A stretch of 64,000 nt of DNA from Lentzea xinjiangensis (GTDB taxonomy: Bacteria > Actinomycetota > Actinomycetes > Mycobacteriales > Pseudonocardiaceae). Below the pieces are notes generated by a model. The model saw only the letters and a program-made list of their open reading frames with translations, did not search any database and was not told where the DNA came from. The first letter of the stretch is position 1. Each line of letters starts with the position of its first letter. The position numbers and the translations under genes are program-made. The DNA is taken from the NCBI RefSeq assembly GCF_900110955.1, contig NZ_FOFR01000008.1, positions 62,001 to 126,000 of the forward strand, given 5' to 3'. This document shows, piece by piece, positions 24,484 through 33,982 of this stretch.

Positions 24484-24499
24484 GTTGAAACGTGACAAC
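24484..24499. promoter_or_regulatory. LacI-type operator candidate, lacI side
   Basis: GTTGAAACGTGACAAC, an imperfect palindrome with a central CG, next to the ribosome site of the LacI gene. Its left half is identical to the half-site of the other operators of this locus. Suggests autoregulation. Confidence 0.55.
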
Positions 24500-24518
24500 G
24501 AATCGTACCTGTCGGTTC

Positions 24519-24547
24519 TTGACATGCTGCCCCGCCGCACCCAGAGT
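24519..24547 (+). promoter_or_regulatory. Promoter of the rhamnose transport/catabolism operon
   Basis: TTGACA at 24519-24524 and CAGAGT at 24542-24547, exactly 17 bases apart, followed by an operator and then the ABC ATPase gene. Confidence 0.7.
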
Positions 24548-24562
24548 GCACGTAACTCAGCC

Positions 24563-24578
24563 GTTAAAACGTTTCAAC
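24563..24578. promoter_or_regulatory. LacI-type operator of the rhamnose operon
   Basis: GTTAAAACGTTTCAAC, palindromic except for one pair, starting 15 bases after the -10 box, where bound repressor would block transcription. Same core (AAACGTTTCA) as sites 38310-38321 and 49385-49398. Confidence 0.7.
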
Positions 24579-24593
24579 ATCGAGGAGACGGAC

Positions 24594-26096
24594 GTGGACC
24601 GACCTCCGGTGGTGGCACTGGACGAGGTGAGCAAGTCCTTCGGCGCCGTGCGCGCGTTGTCCGGAGTGTCGTTGCGGCTGCTGCCCGGCGAGGCCCACGC
24701 GCTGCTCGGGGAGAACGGCGCCGGCAAGTCGACGCTGATCAAGACGCTCGCCGGGGTGCACCGCCCGGACGCGGGCCAGGTGCTCGTCGACGGCGTCGCG
24801 CGGAAGTTCTCCGGCCCTGCCGACGCGCTCGCGGCGGGCATCGCGATCATCTACCAGGAACCGACGCTGTTCGGCGACCTGTCCGTGGCGGAGAACGTGT
24901 TCATGGGCCGCCAGCCGCTCGGGCTCGGCCGCCGCATCGACGTCGCGCAGATGCACGCCCGCACGGCGGAGCTGTTCTCCCGCCTGGGTGTGCGGCTCGA
25001 CCCGGCCCGTCCGGCGCGGGGACTGTCCATTGCGGACCAGCAGCTCGTGGAGATCGCCAAGGCGCTGTCCTTCGACGCCCGCGTGATCGTCATGGACGAG
25101 CCGACGGCCGCGTTGTCCGCGCACGAGGTCCAGCGGCTCTTCGGTGTGGTGCGGGCGTTGCGCGACCAGGACTCGGCGGTGCTGTTCGTGTCGCACCGGC
25201 TCGACGAGGTCTTCGCGTTGTGCCAGCGGGCCACGGTGCTGCGCGACGGCGAGTTCGTGTGGTCTGGTGAGCTTTCCGGTGAGACACCGGACTCGCTGGT
25301 GCGGCGGATGGTCGGCCGCGAGCTGTCGCAGCTCTTCCCCAAGCAGGACACGACACCGGGCGAGGTGCTGCTGTCCGTGCGGCGCCTGACCCGTGAGGGC
25401 GTGTTCACCGACGTGTCGTTCGACGTGCGCGCGGGCGAGATCGTCGCGCTGTCGGGACTTGTCGGCGCCGGGCGCAGCGAGGTCGCGCGGGCGGTGTTCG
25501 GCATCGACCGGCCCGACGGCGGTTCCGTGCTCGTGCGCGGCAAGGAGCTGAAGCACGGCTCCCCCACCGCCGCGATGGCCGCGGGCATCGGGTTCGTCCC
25601 GGAGGACCGCCGCCAGCAGGGCCTCGTGATGGACGCGTCGATCGAGCGCAACACCGCGCTCGCCTCGCTGGGCAGGCTGTCGACGTTCGGGCTGCTGCGC
25701 CGCCGTTCCGAACGGGCGCTGGCCCGGGACTGGGCGGTCAAGCTGCGGCTGAAGTTCGCGCGGCTGAGCGACCCCGTCGGTGTTCTCTCCGGCGGCAACC
25801 AGCAGAAGGTCGTGCTCGCCAAGTGGCTGGCACGCCAGCCCTCCGTGCTGATCGTGGACGAGCCGACGCGCGGCATCGACGTCGGGACCAAGGCCGAGGT
25901 GCACCGGTTGCTGTCGGAGCTGGCCGGGCAGGGCGTGGCGGTGCTGATGATCTCCTCGGAGCTGCCGGAGGTGCTCGGGATGGCCGACCGGGTGCTGGTG
26001 ATGCACGAGGGCCGGCTGGTGGAGGAGCTGTCGCGGGCGGAGGCGACCGAGCACCGGGTCGCGCTGGCGGCGGCCGGACAGCCGGTGGCGCCATGA
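24594..26096 (+). CDS. rhaT: Sugar ABC transporter ATPase (CUT2, rhamnose)
   Basis: A 500-residue duplicated ATPase of the carbohydrate CUT2 class. Half 1 has Walker [10 protein letters not shown], a [15 protein letters not shown] signature region and Walker [10 protein letters not shown]. Half 2 has the degenerate Walker [10 protein letters not shown] typical of CUT2, [15 protein letters not shown] and [17 protein letters not shown] 24594 with GAGGAG seven bases upstream. Assigned to L-rhamnose because mutarotase, isomerase, aldolase and kinase genes follow in the same operon; the symbol follows the rhizobial RhaTPQS naming. Confidence 0.92.
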   Translation: MDRPPVVALDEVSKSFGAVRALSGVSLRLLPGEAHALLGENGAGKSTLIKTLAGVHRPDAGQVLVDGVARKFSGPADALAAGIAIIYQEPTLFGDLSVAENVFMGRQPLGLGRRIDVAQMHARTAELFSRLGVRLDPARPARGLSIADQQLVEIAKALSFDARVIVMDEPTAALSAHEVQRLFGVVRALRDQDSAVLFVSHRLDEVFALCQRATVLRDGEFVWSGELSGETPDSLVRRMVGRELSQLFPKQDTTPGEVLLSVRRLTREGVFTDVSFDVRAGEIVALSGLVGAGRSEVARAVFGIDRPDGGSVLVRGKELKHGSPTAAMAAGIGFVPEDRRQQGLVMDASIERNTALASLGRLSTFGLLRRRSERALARDWAVKLRLKFARLSDPVGVLSGGNQQKVVLAKWLARQPSVLIVDEPTRGIDVGTKAEVHRLLSELAGQGVAVLMISSELPEVLGMADRVLVMHEGRLVEELSRAEATEHRVALAAAGQPVAP

Positions 26097-27142
26097 CGAC
26101 CCAGCTCGGCGACGCCGTCGCGCCACCCTCGAACCGCCGCACCACGGCCCGCCGCCTCTCCACCAGGGTCGGCAGGGTCCGCGAGCTCGGCATCGTCGTC
26201 GCCCTCGCCCTGGTCGTCATCCCCACGGCGATCGTGAACCCGCGGTTCGTCCAGCCGCAGAGCCTGCGCGACCTCCTCCTCAACGCCTCGATCGTCGCCC
26301 TCCTCGCCGTGGGCCAGACCCTGGTCGTGGTGACCCGCAACGTCGACCTGTCCGTGGGGTCGGTCCTCGGGCTGTCCGCCTTCCTCACCGCGCAGCACTT
26401 CGCCGACCACCCCGGCACCCCGCTCCTGGCGGGCATCGGGCTCGGCGTCGCCGTCGGGCTGGCCTGCGGCCTGCTCAACGGTCTCCTCGTCGCGCTGGGC
26501 AACGTCCCCAGCCTCGTGGTCACCCTCGGCACGCTGTACGTCTTCCGCGGCGTCGACTACGCGCTGGCGCAAGGCAGGCAGGTCAACGCCGCCGACCTCC
26601 CGGACGCACTGCTCGCCCTGGGCAGCAGCCGGGTCCTCGGCATCCCGGTCCTGGTGCTGATCACCCTCGCCATCGTCGCGGTGGCCGCCGTCTACCTGCG
26701 CTCCTACCGGTCCGGACGCGAGCTGTACGCGCTCGGCTCCAACCCCGAGGCGGCCGCGCTCGCGGGCATCCCGGTCGCCAGGCGCACGCTGACCACGTTC
26801 GTCCTGTCCGGACTGGTCGCGGGGCTGGCCGGCGCGCTGTGGGTCGCCCGGTACGGCACGGTCGACGCGGCCGCGGGAACCGGGCTGGAGCTCCAGGTCG
26901 TCGCGGCGGTCGTGGTCGGCGGCGTCGCGATCTTCGGCGGATCCGGGACGGTCGCGGGGGCCGCGCTCGGAGCGCTGCTGCTCGGCACCATCACGAGCTG
27001 CCTGGTGGTGCTGCAGATCCCCGCGTTCTGGCAGCAGGCGATCTCCGGCGCGCTGCTGCTCAGCGCCATCACCGTCGACCGGCTGCTGGCGCTGCGCCTC
27101 GCGAGGGCCCTGCGCAGCGCGGAAGGGACCAGCCATGCGTAA
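26093..27142 (+). CDS. rhaP: Sugar ABC transporter permease 1 (CUT2, rhamnose)
   Basis: A 349-residue membrane protein of the RbsC-like class with about ten hydrophobic segments. [20 protein letters not shown] is the family's NxDLSVGS block, and [17 protein letters not shown] is the cytoplasmic loop that contacts the ATPase. ATG overlaps the ATPase stop (ATGA). Works with the second permease as a heterodimer. Confidence 0.92.
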   Translation: MTTQLGDAVAPPSNRRTTARRLSTRVGRVRELGIVVALALVVIPTAIVNPRFVQPQSLRDLLLNASIVALLAVGQTLVVVTRNVDLSVGSVLGLSAFLTAQHFADHPGTPLLAGIGLGVAVGLACGLLNGLLVALGNVPSLVVTLGTLYVFRGVDYALAQGRQVNAADLPDALLALGSSRVLGIPVLVLITLAIVAVAAVYLRSYRSGRELYALGSNPEAAALAGIPVARRTLTTFVLSGLVAGLAGALWVARYGTVDAAAGTGLELQVVAAVVVGGVAIFGGSGTVAGAALGALLLGTITSCLVVLQIPAFWQQAISGALLLSAITVDRLLALRLARALRSAEGTSHA

Positions 27143-28094
27143 CCTCCTGCGGTGGGAGACCGCGCTGGTGTTCCTGCTGATCGTCGTCGCGCTGACCGGT
27201 CAGGTCAGCACGGACGGGTCGTTCCTGTCCGGCGGCAACCTCTTCTACCTCGGCCTCGACATCGGTGAGATCGCGCTCATCGCGCTGCCCCTCACGCTGG
27301 TGATCGTCGCGGGCGAGATCGACCTGTCCGTGGCCTCGGTGCTGGGCCTGGCCAGCGCGCTGGTGGGCTGGCTGTGGAACGCCGGCTGGCCGCTGGAGAC
27401 GATCCTCCCGGTGGTCGTCGTCGCCGGCGCGCTGGCGGGAGCGGTCAACGGGCTGCTCGTCACGAGGCTCGGCCTGCCCAGCCTCGCGGTCACCATCGGC
27501 ACGCTCGCGCTCTACCGCGGCCTCGCGCTGGTGGTGCTGGGTGACACCGCGGTCGCCGACTTCCCGGCCGCCTACACGGACTTCGGCACCACCCCGGTGC
27601 CCGGCACGGACATCCCGTACCCGATCGTGCTGGCGGCCGTCCTCGCGCTCCTGTTCGGCGTGGCCCTGCACGCCAGCTCGTTCGGCCGGTCCGTCTACGC
27701 GATCGGCGCCAACGAGGAGGGCGCGCGCTTCTCCGGCATCCGGGTCAAGCGCGTCAAGCTCACGCTCTTCGTGCTCGCCGGTGCGGTGGCCGCGGTCGCG
27801 GGCATCGTCTACACGTTCCGCTTCTCGAGCGCCCGCGCGGACAACGGCGTCGGGCTCGAACTGGCCGTCGTCGCCGCGGTCCTGCTCGGCGGCGTGTCCA
27901 TCTTCGGCGGCAGGGGCTCGCTCTTCGGCGTGCTCGCGGGCGTGCTGCTGCTGGGCGGCCTGCGCAACCTGCTGATCCTGCAGGACACCTCCACGGAGGT
28001 CCTCACCATCGTCACCGGTCTCCTGCTGCTGGTGAGCGTTCTCGCCCCCTCGATCACCCGACGCGTCGCAACCTTGAGGAAGGTCACGCCATGA
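27135..28094 (+). CDS. rhaQ: Sugar ABC transporter permease 2 (CUT2, rhamnose)
   Basis: A 319-residue RbsC-like permease. It has VIVAGEIDLSVASVLGLASA and YAIGANEEGARFSGIRVKRV, the equivalent blocks to those in permease 1. It overlaps permease 1 by eight bases and the binding-protein gene by four. Having two separate permeases plus one ATPase matches known rhamnose transporters. Confidence 0.92.
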   Translation: MRNLLRWETALVFLLIVVALTGQVSTDGSFLSGGNLFYLGLDIGEIALIALPLTLVIVAGEIDLSVASVLGLASALVGWLWNAGWPLETILPVVVVAGALAGAVNGLLVTRLGLPSLAVTIGTLALYRGLALVVLGDTAVADFPAAYTDFGTTPVPGTDIPYPIVLAAVLALLFGVALHASSFGRSVYAIGANEEGARFSGIRVKRVKLTLFVLAGAVAAVAGIVYTFRFSSARADNGVGLELAVVAAVLLGGVSIFGGRGSLFGVLAGVLLLGGLRNLLILQDTSTEVLTIVTGLLLLVSVLAPSITRRVATLRKVTP

Positions 28095-29152
28095 ACACAC
28101 GCCTGGTGCTCGCCCTGGTGATGTCCGGGGCCGTCGCGCTCACCGCCTGCGGTGGCACCACCAAGGACAGCGCCGGCCAGCAGACCGGTGCCGCCACCGG
28201 CTCCGCGAAAGCCGACCCGAACGCCCCGCTCAAGGAGAACCTGAAGATCACGTTCCTGCCGAAGCAGGTCAACAACCCGTACTTCGCGGTGGCGCAGAAG
28301 GGTGCGGAGAACGCGGGCGGCTCGATCAAGGCCGAGGTCAAGGCCACCGGCCCGTCCGACGCCGCGGCCTCCTCGCAGGTCACCTACATCAACACCGCCG
28401 CGCAGCAGCGGCAGGACGCGCTGGTGATCTCCGCGAACGACGCGAACGCCGTCGCGCCGGCGCTCAAGTCCGCGCGCTCGCAGGGGCTGAAGGTCGTCAC
28501 GTTCGACTCCGACGCCGCGCCCGACGCCAGGGACGTGTTCATCAACCAGGCCACCTCGAACGAGATCGCGGCCGGCCAGGTGAAGCTGATCTCCGAGGCG
28601 GTCGGCGGCAGCGGGGAGATCGCGATCCTGTCCGCGACGCCGAACGCCACCAACCAGAACGCCTGGATCGAGGTCATGAAGACCGAGCTCGCGAAGCCCG
28701 CGTACGCGGGCCTGAAGCTCGTGGAGACCGCGTACGGCAACGACGACGACCAGACGTCGTTCCAGAAGACCCAGGGCCTGCTGCAGGCGCACCCGAACCT
28801 CAAGGGCATCATCTCGCCGACCACCGTCGGTGTCGCGGCCGCCGCCCGCTACCTCAGCTCGTCGGAGTACAAGGGCAAGGTGCAGCTCACCGGGCTGGGC
28901 ACGCCGAACCAGATGCGCAAGTTCGTCCAGGACGGCACGGTCAAGTCGTTCGCGCTGTGGGACCCGAGCAAGCTCGGCTACCTCGCCACCCGCACCGCCG
29001 CCGCGCTCGCCTCCGGCCAGATCACCGGTGCCGAAGGCGAGAAGTACGACGCCGGTGACCTCGGTGAGTACACGATCGGCGCCAAGGGCGAGGTCGTCCT
29101 CGGACCGCCGACCGTGTTCACCAAGGACAACATCGACCAGTTCGACTTCTGA
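28091..29152 (+). CDS. rhaS: Rhamnose ABC transporter substrate-binding lipoprotein
   Basis: A 353-residue periplasmic-binding-protein type 1 lipoprotein. Signal MNTRLVLALVMSGAVALTAC ends in a lipobox (LTAC). ITFLPKQVNNPYFAVAQKG is the usual first strand, FDSDAAPDARDVFINQATS and GIISPTTVGVAAAARYL follow. Located outside the membrane, it delivers the sugar to the two permeases. Confidence 0.93.
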   Translation: MNTRLVLALVMSGAVALTACGGTTKDSAGQQTGAATGSAKADPNAPLKENLKITFLPKQVNNPYFAVAQKGAENAGGSIKAEVKATGPSDAAASSQVTYINTAAQQRQDALVISANDANAVAPALKSARSQGLKVVTFDSDAAPDARDVFINQATSNEIAAGQVKLISEAVGGSGEIAILSATPNATNQNAWIEVMKTELAKPAYAGLKLVETAYGNDDDQTSFQKTQGLLQAHPNLKGIISPTTVGVAAAARYLSSSEYKGKVQLTGLGTPNQMRKFVQDGTVKSFALWDPSKLGYLATRTAAALASGQITGAEGEKYDAGDLGEYTIGAKGEVVLGPPTVFTKDNIDQFDF

Positions 29153-29153
29153 C

Positions 29154-29465
29154 GTGCGCGTCTGCTTCACCCTGCGGGTCCGGCCCGACCGGCTCGACGA
29201 GTACCGGGCACGGCACCGCGAGGTCTGGCCCGAGATGCTGGCCGCCCTGCGCGAGGCGGGATGGCGCAACTACTCCCTCTTCCTCGCCGGGGACGGTCTG
29301 CTGGTCGGCTACCTCGAGTGCGACGACTTCGACGCGGCGCTGGCCGGGATGGCCCGCACCGGGGTGAACGCGCGCTGGCAGGCCGAGATGGCGGAGTTCT
29401 TCGTCGGCGACGGCAACGCCGACGAACGGATGCGGCCGCTCGACGAGGTCTTCCACCTCGACTGA
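29154..29465 (+). CDS. rhaM: L-rhamnose mutarotase
   Basis: A 103-residue protein of the RhaM/YiiL ferredoxin-like fold. RARHREVWPEMLAALREAG contains the catalytic His near 22; NYSLFLAGDGLLVGYLE and WQAEMAEFFV complete the pattern. It interconverts alpha- and beta-L-rhamnose for the isomerase. GTG 29154 begins one base after the binding-protein stop. Confidence 0.93.
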   Translation: MRVCFTLRVRPDRLDEYRARHREVWPEMLAALREAGWRNYSLFLAGDGLLVGYLECDDFDAALAGMARTGVNARWQAEMAEFFVGDGNADERMRPLDEVFHLD

Positions 29466-29483
29466 GACGCTTTGAGGAGAACG

Positions 29484-30638
29484 ATGAGTGTGAAGGACGC
29501 GTTGCGCGGGCAACGGATCGAGACGCCCTCGTGGGCGTACGCCAACTCCGGCACCAGGTTCAAGGTCTTCGCCCAGCCGGGTGTTCCGCGCACGCCCTAC
29601 GAGAAGATCGACGACGCGGCGGTCGTGCACCGGCTCACCGGTGTCGCGCCGACCGTCGCGCTGCACATCCCGTGGGACAGGACCGACGACTACGGCAAGC
29701 TGGCCGAGTACGCCCGCGACCGCGGGGTCGCGCTCGGCGCCATCAACTCCAACGTCTTCCAGGACGACGACTACAAGCTCGGCAGCGTGTGCCACCCGGA
29801 CCCGGCGGTGCGGCGCAAGGCGATCGGGCACCTGCTCGAGTGCGTCGACATCATGGACCAGACGGGCTCGCGCGACCTCAAGCTGTGGTTCGCCGACGGC
29901 CTCAACTACCCGGGGCAGGACGACCTGCGCGCCCGGCAGGACCGGCTCGCCGAGGCGTTGCGCGAGACCTGTGACCGGCTCGGTGACGACCAGCGGATGC
30001 TGCTGGAGTACAAGCTCTTCGAGCCCGCCTTCTACGCGACCGACGTGCCGGACTGGGGCACGGCGTACGCGCACTGCCTGGAGCTGGGCGAGAAGGCGCA
30101 GGTGGTGATCGACACCGGGCACCACGCGCCGGGGACGAACATCGAGTTCATCGTGTCGTTCCTGCTGCGGGCCGGGAAGCTCGGCGCCTTCGACTTCAAC
30201 TCGCGCTTCTACGCCGACGACGACCTGATGGTCGGCTCGGCCGACCCGTTCCAGCTGTTCCGGATCATGCACGAGATCGTGCTGGCGGACGCGCTGGACC
30301 CGGCCGCGGGCATCGCGTTCATGCTCGACCAGTGCCACAACATCGAGCCGAAGATCCCGGCGATCATCCGCTCGGTGCTCAACGTCCAGGAGGCGACCGC
30401 CAAGGCGCTGCTGGTCGACCGGGAGGCGTTGGCGGCGGCTCAGCGCGCCGGTGACGTGCTGGCGGCGAACGGCGCGTTGATGGACGCCTACAACACCGAC
30501 GTCCGCCCGCTGCTGCGCGAGCTGCGCGAGGAGATGGGGCTGGACCCGGACCCGATGACCGCGTACCGGCGGTCCGGGTACGCCGAGCGGATCGTCCGGG
30601 AACGAGTCGGCGGCGAGGCCGCCGGGTGGGGTGCGTGA
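29484..30638 (+). CDS. rhaI: L-rhamnose isomerase (RhaI type)
   Basis: A 384-residue TIM-barrel metal-dependent isomerase that converts L-rhamnose to L-rhamnulose. Metal ligands are in LEYKLFEPAFYATD, VVIDTGHHAPGTNIE and FDFNSRFYADDDLMVG; ALHIPWDRTDDYGKLAEYA and MLDQCHNIEPKIPAII are typical of the RhaI rather than the RhaA family. GAGGAGA lies just before ATG 29484. Confidence 0.93.
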   Translation: MSVKDALRGQRIETPSWAYANSGTRFKVFAQPGVPRTPYEKIDDAAVVHRLTGVAPTVALHIPWDRTDDYGKLAEYARDRGVALGAINSNVFQDDDYKLGSVCHPDPAVRRKAIGHLLECVDIMDQTGSRDLKLWFADGLNYPGQDDLRARQDRLAEALRETCDRLGDDQRMLLEYKLFEPAFYATDVPDWGTAYAHCLELGEKAQVVIDTGHHAPGTNIEFIVSFLLRAGKLGAFDFNSRFYADDDLMVGSADPFQLFRIMHEIVLADALDPAAGIAFMLDQCHNIEPKIPAIIRSVLNVQEATAKALLVDREALAAAQRAGDVLAANGALMDAYNTDVRPLLRELREEMGLDPDPMTAYRRSGYAERIVRERVGGEAAGWGA

Positions 30639-32662
30639 TGGAGCAGGTCGAAGCGTTGCTGCGGCGGAGCAACCGGCTCGGAGCCGATCCGCGCAACACC
30701 AACTACGCCGGTGGCAACACCTCCGCCAAGGGCTCGTCGCCCGACCCCGTCACCGGACAGCCGGTGGACCTGATGTGGGTCAAGGGATCCGGTGGTGACC
30801 TGGGCACGCTGACGGAGGCGGGGCTCGCCGTGCTGCGGCTCGACCGGTTGCGCGCGTTGACCGACGTGTACCCCGGCGTGGAGCGCGAGGACGAGATGGT
30901 CGCCGCGTTCGACTTCTGCCTGCACGGCAAGGGCGGCGCGGCGCCGTCGATCGACACGGCCATGCACGGGCTCGTGGAGGCGGCCCACGTCGACCACCTG
31001 CACCCGGACGCGGGCATCGCGTTCGCGACCGCCGCGGACGGCGAGGCGCTGGTGAAGGCGTGCTTCGGCGAACGCGTGGTGTGGGTGCCGTGGCGGCGGC
31101 CCGGTTTCCAGCTCGGCCTGGACATCGCGGCCGTGCGGCGGGACCACCCGCAGGCCATCGGCGTGGTCCTGGGCGGGCACGGCATCACCGCGTGGGGTGC
31201 GACGAGCGAGGAGTGCGAGGCCCGGTCGCTGGAAATCATCCAGACCGCGCAGCGCTACCTGGACGAACACGGCCGTGCCGAACCGTTCGGCCCGGTGGTC
31301 CACGAACCGCTGCCCGAGGCCGAACGCCGCGAACGGGCCGCCGCGCTCGCGCCGGTGATCCGCGGCCTGGCCTCCACGGACAGCCCCCAGGTCGGCCACT
31401 TCACCGACACCGCGGTGGTGCTGGACTTCCTCTCCCGCGAACGGCACCCGGAGCTGGCCGCGCTGGGCACGTCGTGCCCCGACCACTTCCTGCGCACCAA
31501 GGTCCGGCCGATGGTGCTCGACCTGCCGCCGTCCGCGCCGCTGCCGGACGTCGTCGCGCGGCTCAAGGAGCTGCACGACGCCTACCGCGACGACTACCGG
31601 TCGTACTACGAGCGGCACGCCGAGCCGGACAGCCCTCCGATGCGCGGCGCGGACCCGGCCGTCGTGCTCGTGCCGGGGGTCGGCATGTTCAGCTTCGGCA
31701 GGAACAAGCAGACCGCGCGCGTGGCCGGCGAGTTCTACGTCAACGCCATCAACGTGATGCGCGGCGCGGAGTCGGTCTCGCGGTACACGCCGATCGAGGA
31801 ACGCGAGAAGTTCCGCATCGAGTACTGGGCGCTGGAGGAGGCCAAGCTGCAGCGGATGCCGAAGCCCAAGCCGCTCGCCACGCGGGTGGCACTCGTCACC
31901 GGCGGCGGGTCGGGCATCGGCAGGGCGGTCGCCCGGCGGCTGGCCGCGGAAGGCGCGTGCGTCGTGGTGGCCGACCGCGACGCCGCCGGCGCGCGCGAGG
32001 TCGCCGAGAGCATCGGATCGGCCGACGTGGCGGTGCCGGTGACCGTGGACGTCACGGACGCCGCGGGGATCGCCGAGGCGTTCCGCGCGGCGGTGCTCGC
32101 GTTCGGCGGGGTGGACCTGGTGGTCAACAACGCCGGGCTGTCGATCTCCAAGCCGCTGGAGGACACCACCGAGGCGGACTGGGACCTGCAGCACGACGTG
32201 ATGGCCAAGGGCTCGTTCCTGGTGTCGCAACAGGCGGCGAAGGTGATGCGCGCGCAGGGCATGGGTGGCGACATCGTCTACATCTCCAGCAAGAACGCGG
32301 TGTTCGCGGGCCCGAACAACGTCGCGTACGGCGCCGCGAAGGCCGACCAGGCGCACCAGGTGCGGTTGCTGGCCGCCGAGCTGGGCGCGGACGGGATCCG
32401 GGTCAACGGCATCAACCCCGACGGCGTGGTGCGCGGGTCCGGCATCTTCGCGGGCGGCTGGGGCGCCCAGCGCGCCGCCGTCTACGGCGTGCCGGAGGAG
32501 GAGCTCGGCGCGTTCTACGCCCAGCGCACGCTGCTCAAGCGCGAGGTGCTGCCCGAGCACGTGGCGGCGGCGGTGTTCGCGCTGACCGCCGGCGACCTGT
32601 CGCTCACCACGGGGCTGCACGTGCCGGTCGACGCCGGTGTGGCAGCGGCGTTCCTGCGATGA
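30638..32662 (+). CDS. rhaEW: Bifunctional rhamnulose-1-phosphate aldolase / lactaldehyde dehydrogenase (SDR)
   Basis: A 674-residue two-domain enzyme. Residues about 1-400 are a class II aldolase (GGNTSAKGS, VKGSGGDLG, DHLHPDAGIAFATA with zinc-binding His, LGGHGITAWG). Residues about 420-674 are a short-chain dehydrogenase with VALVTGGGSGIGRAVARRL, LVVNNAGLSISK and the YGAAKAD catalytic Tyr/Lys. It would cleave rhamnulose-1-phosphate to DHAP and lactaldehyde and oxidise or reduce the latter. Known as RhaEW in Bacillus and other bacteria. ATG shares one base with the isomerase stop (TGATG). Confidence 0.93.
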   Translation: MEQVEALLRRSNRLGADPRNTNYAGGNTSAKGSSPDPVTGQPVDLMWVKGSGGDLGTLTEAGLAVLRLDRLRALTDVYPGVEREDEMVAAFDFCLHGKGGAAPSIDTAMHGLVEAAHVDHLHPDAGIAFATAADGEALVKACFGERVVWVPWRRPGFQLGLDIAAVRRDHPQAIGVVLGGHGITAWGATSEECEARSLEIIQTAQRYLDEHGRAEPFGPVVHEPLPEAERRERAAALAPVIRGLASTDSPQVGHFTDTAVVLDFLSRERHPELAALGTSCPDHFLRTKVRPMVLDLPPSAPLPDVVARLKELHDAYRDDYRSYYERHAEPDSPPMRGADPAVVLVPGVGMFSFGRNKQTARVAGEFYVNAINVMRGAESVSRYTPIEEREKFRIEYWALEEAKLQRMPKPKPLATRVALVTGGGSGIGRAVARRLAAEGACVVVADRDAAGAREVAESIGSADVAVPVTVDVTDAAGIAEAFRAAVLAFGGVDLVVNNAGLSISKPLEDTTEADWDLQHDVMAKGSFLVSQQAAKVMRAQGMGGDIVYISSKNAVFAGPNNVAYGAAKADQAHQVRLLAAELGADGIRVNGINPDGVVRGSGIFAGGWGAQRAAVYGVPEEELGAFYAQRTLLKREVLPEHVAAAVFALTAGDLSLTTGLHVPVDAGVAAAFLR

Positions 32663-33966
32663 CGGTGGTCGCGGCCGTCGACCTCGGCGCGTCCAGCGGC
32701 CGGGTGGTGCGCGGGATCGTCACCGCGGACGAGGTGCGGATGGAGGAGGTGCACCGGTTCCCCAACGGGCCGGTGCGCCGCGGGGACGCGCTGCACTGGG
32801 ACGTGTCCGGCCTGTACCGCGAGGTCCTCACCGGGCTCCGGCTCGCAAGCCGGAGCCACGGCATCGACAGCATCGGCATCGACAGCTGGGCCGTCGACTA
32901 CGGCCTGCTCGACGCGCGCGGCGAGCTGCTCGGCGAGCCCGTGCACTACCGCGACTCCCGCACCGACGGCATCGTGCCGCCGGAGGGCCTGTACGAGATC
33001 AACGGCCTGCAGTTCCAGCCGTTCAACACGATGTTCCAGCTCATGGCGGAACCGCTGCTGCCCCAGGCCGCCCACCTCCTGCTCATCCCCGACCTGATCT
33101 CCTACTGGCTGACCGGCGAACGCGGCGCCGAGTACACCAACGCGACCACGACCGGCCTGATCGACGTCCGGAGTGGACGGTGGTCGGACGGGTTGACCCG
33201 GCACCTGCCGCCGGGCCTGCTCCCGGCGCTGCGCCACCCCGGCGACCCGGCCGGCACCCACCGCGGCATCCCGGTCACCGCGGTCGGCTCGCACGACACC
33301 GCCTCCGCCGTCGTCGCCGTGCCCGCCGAGACCGAGCGGTTCGCCTACATCTCGTGCGGCACCTGGTCACTGGTCGGCGTCGAGCTCACCGGACCCGTGC
33401 TCACGCCGGAGAGCAAGGCGGCCAACTTCACCAACGAGGGAGGCGTCGACGGCACCGTCCGCTACCTGCGCAACGTGATGGGGCTTTGGCTGTTGCAGGA
33501 ATGCCTGCGGGTCTGGGGCGCCGAGCTGGAACCGCTGCTGCGGGAGGCGGCGACCGCCACGGGGGCCGTCTTCGACCCCAACGACCCGGTGTTCCTCCCT
33601 CCCGGCGACATGCCCTCCCGCATCGAGCGCTGGTGCGGGAAGAGCATGACGCGGGCGGAGGTCGTGCGGTCCGTGCTGGACAGTCTCGCGCTGGCCCACC
33701 GCGACGCCATCGCGGACGCGCAACGGTTGTCCGGCAAGGAGGTCGAGGTCGTGCACATCGTCGGTGGCGGCTCGCGCAACGAGCTGCTCTGCCAGCTCAC
33801 CGCCGATGCCTGCGGCCTGCCCGTGGTGGCGGGACCGGCCGAGGCGACCGCGTTGGGCAACGTCCTCGTGCAGGCGCGTGCCGCCGGAGCCGTCCGGGGC
33901 ACTCTCGCCGACCTCCGGAAGCTGGTAGGAAGGACGCAGCCGCTCCGCCGTTATCAGCCCCGCTGA
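32659..33966 (+). CDS. rhaB: L-rhamnulokinase
   Basis: A 435-residue FGGY-family sugar kinase. VAAVDLGASSGRVVRG is the phosphate-1 motif, DSWAVDYGLLD the substrate region, YISCGTWSLVGVEL phosphate-2 and HIVGGGSRNELLCQLTADA the adenosine motif. It phosphorylates L-rhamnulose, the substrate of the aldolase encoded just before it. ATGA overlap. Shorter than the E. coli enzyme (489) but complete. Confidence 0.93.
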   Translation: MTVVAAVDLGASSGRVVRGIVTADEVRMEEVHRFPNGPVRRGDALHWDVSGLYREVLTGLRLASRSHGIDSIGIDSWAVDYGLLDARGELLGEPVHYRDSRTDGIVPPEGLYEINGLQFQPFNTMFQLMAEPLLPQAAHLLLIPDLISYWLTGERGAEYTNATTTGLIDVRSGRWSDGLTRHLPPGLLPALRHPGDPAGTHRGIPVTAVGSHDTASAVVAVPAETERFAYISCGTWSLVGVELTGPVLTPESKAANFTNEGGVDGTVRYLRNVMGLWLLQECLRVWGAELEPLLREAATATGAVFDPNDPVFLPPGDMPSRIERWCGKSMTRAEVVRSVLDSLALAHRDAIADAQRLSGKEVEVVHIVGGGSRNELLCQLTADACGLPVVAGPAEATALGNVLVQARAAGAVRGTLADLRKLVGRTQPLRRYQPR

Positions 33967-33982
33967 CGAAAGGACGGCACAG

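Noticed and set aside
24492-24593. Upstream GTG start for the rhamnose ATPase gene
   Set aside because: It would place the -35, -10 and operator inside the coding region; GTG 24594 has a proper ribosome site.
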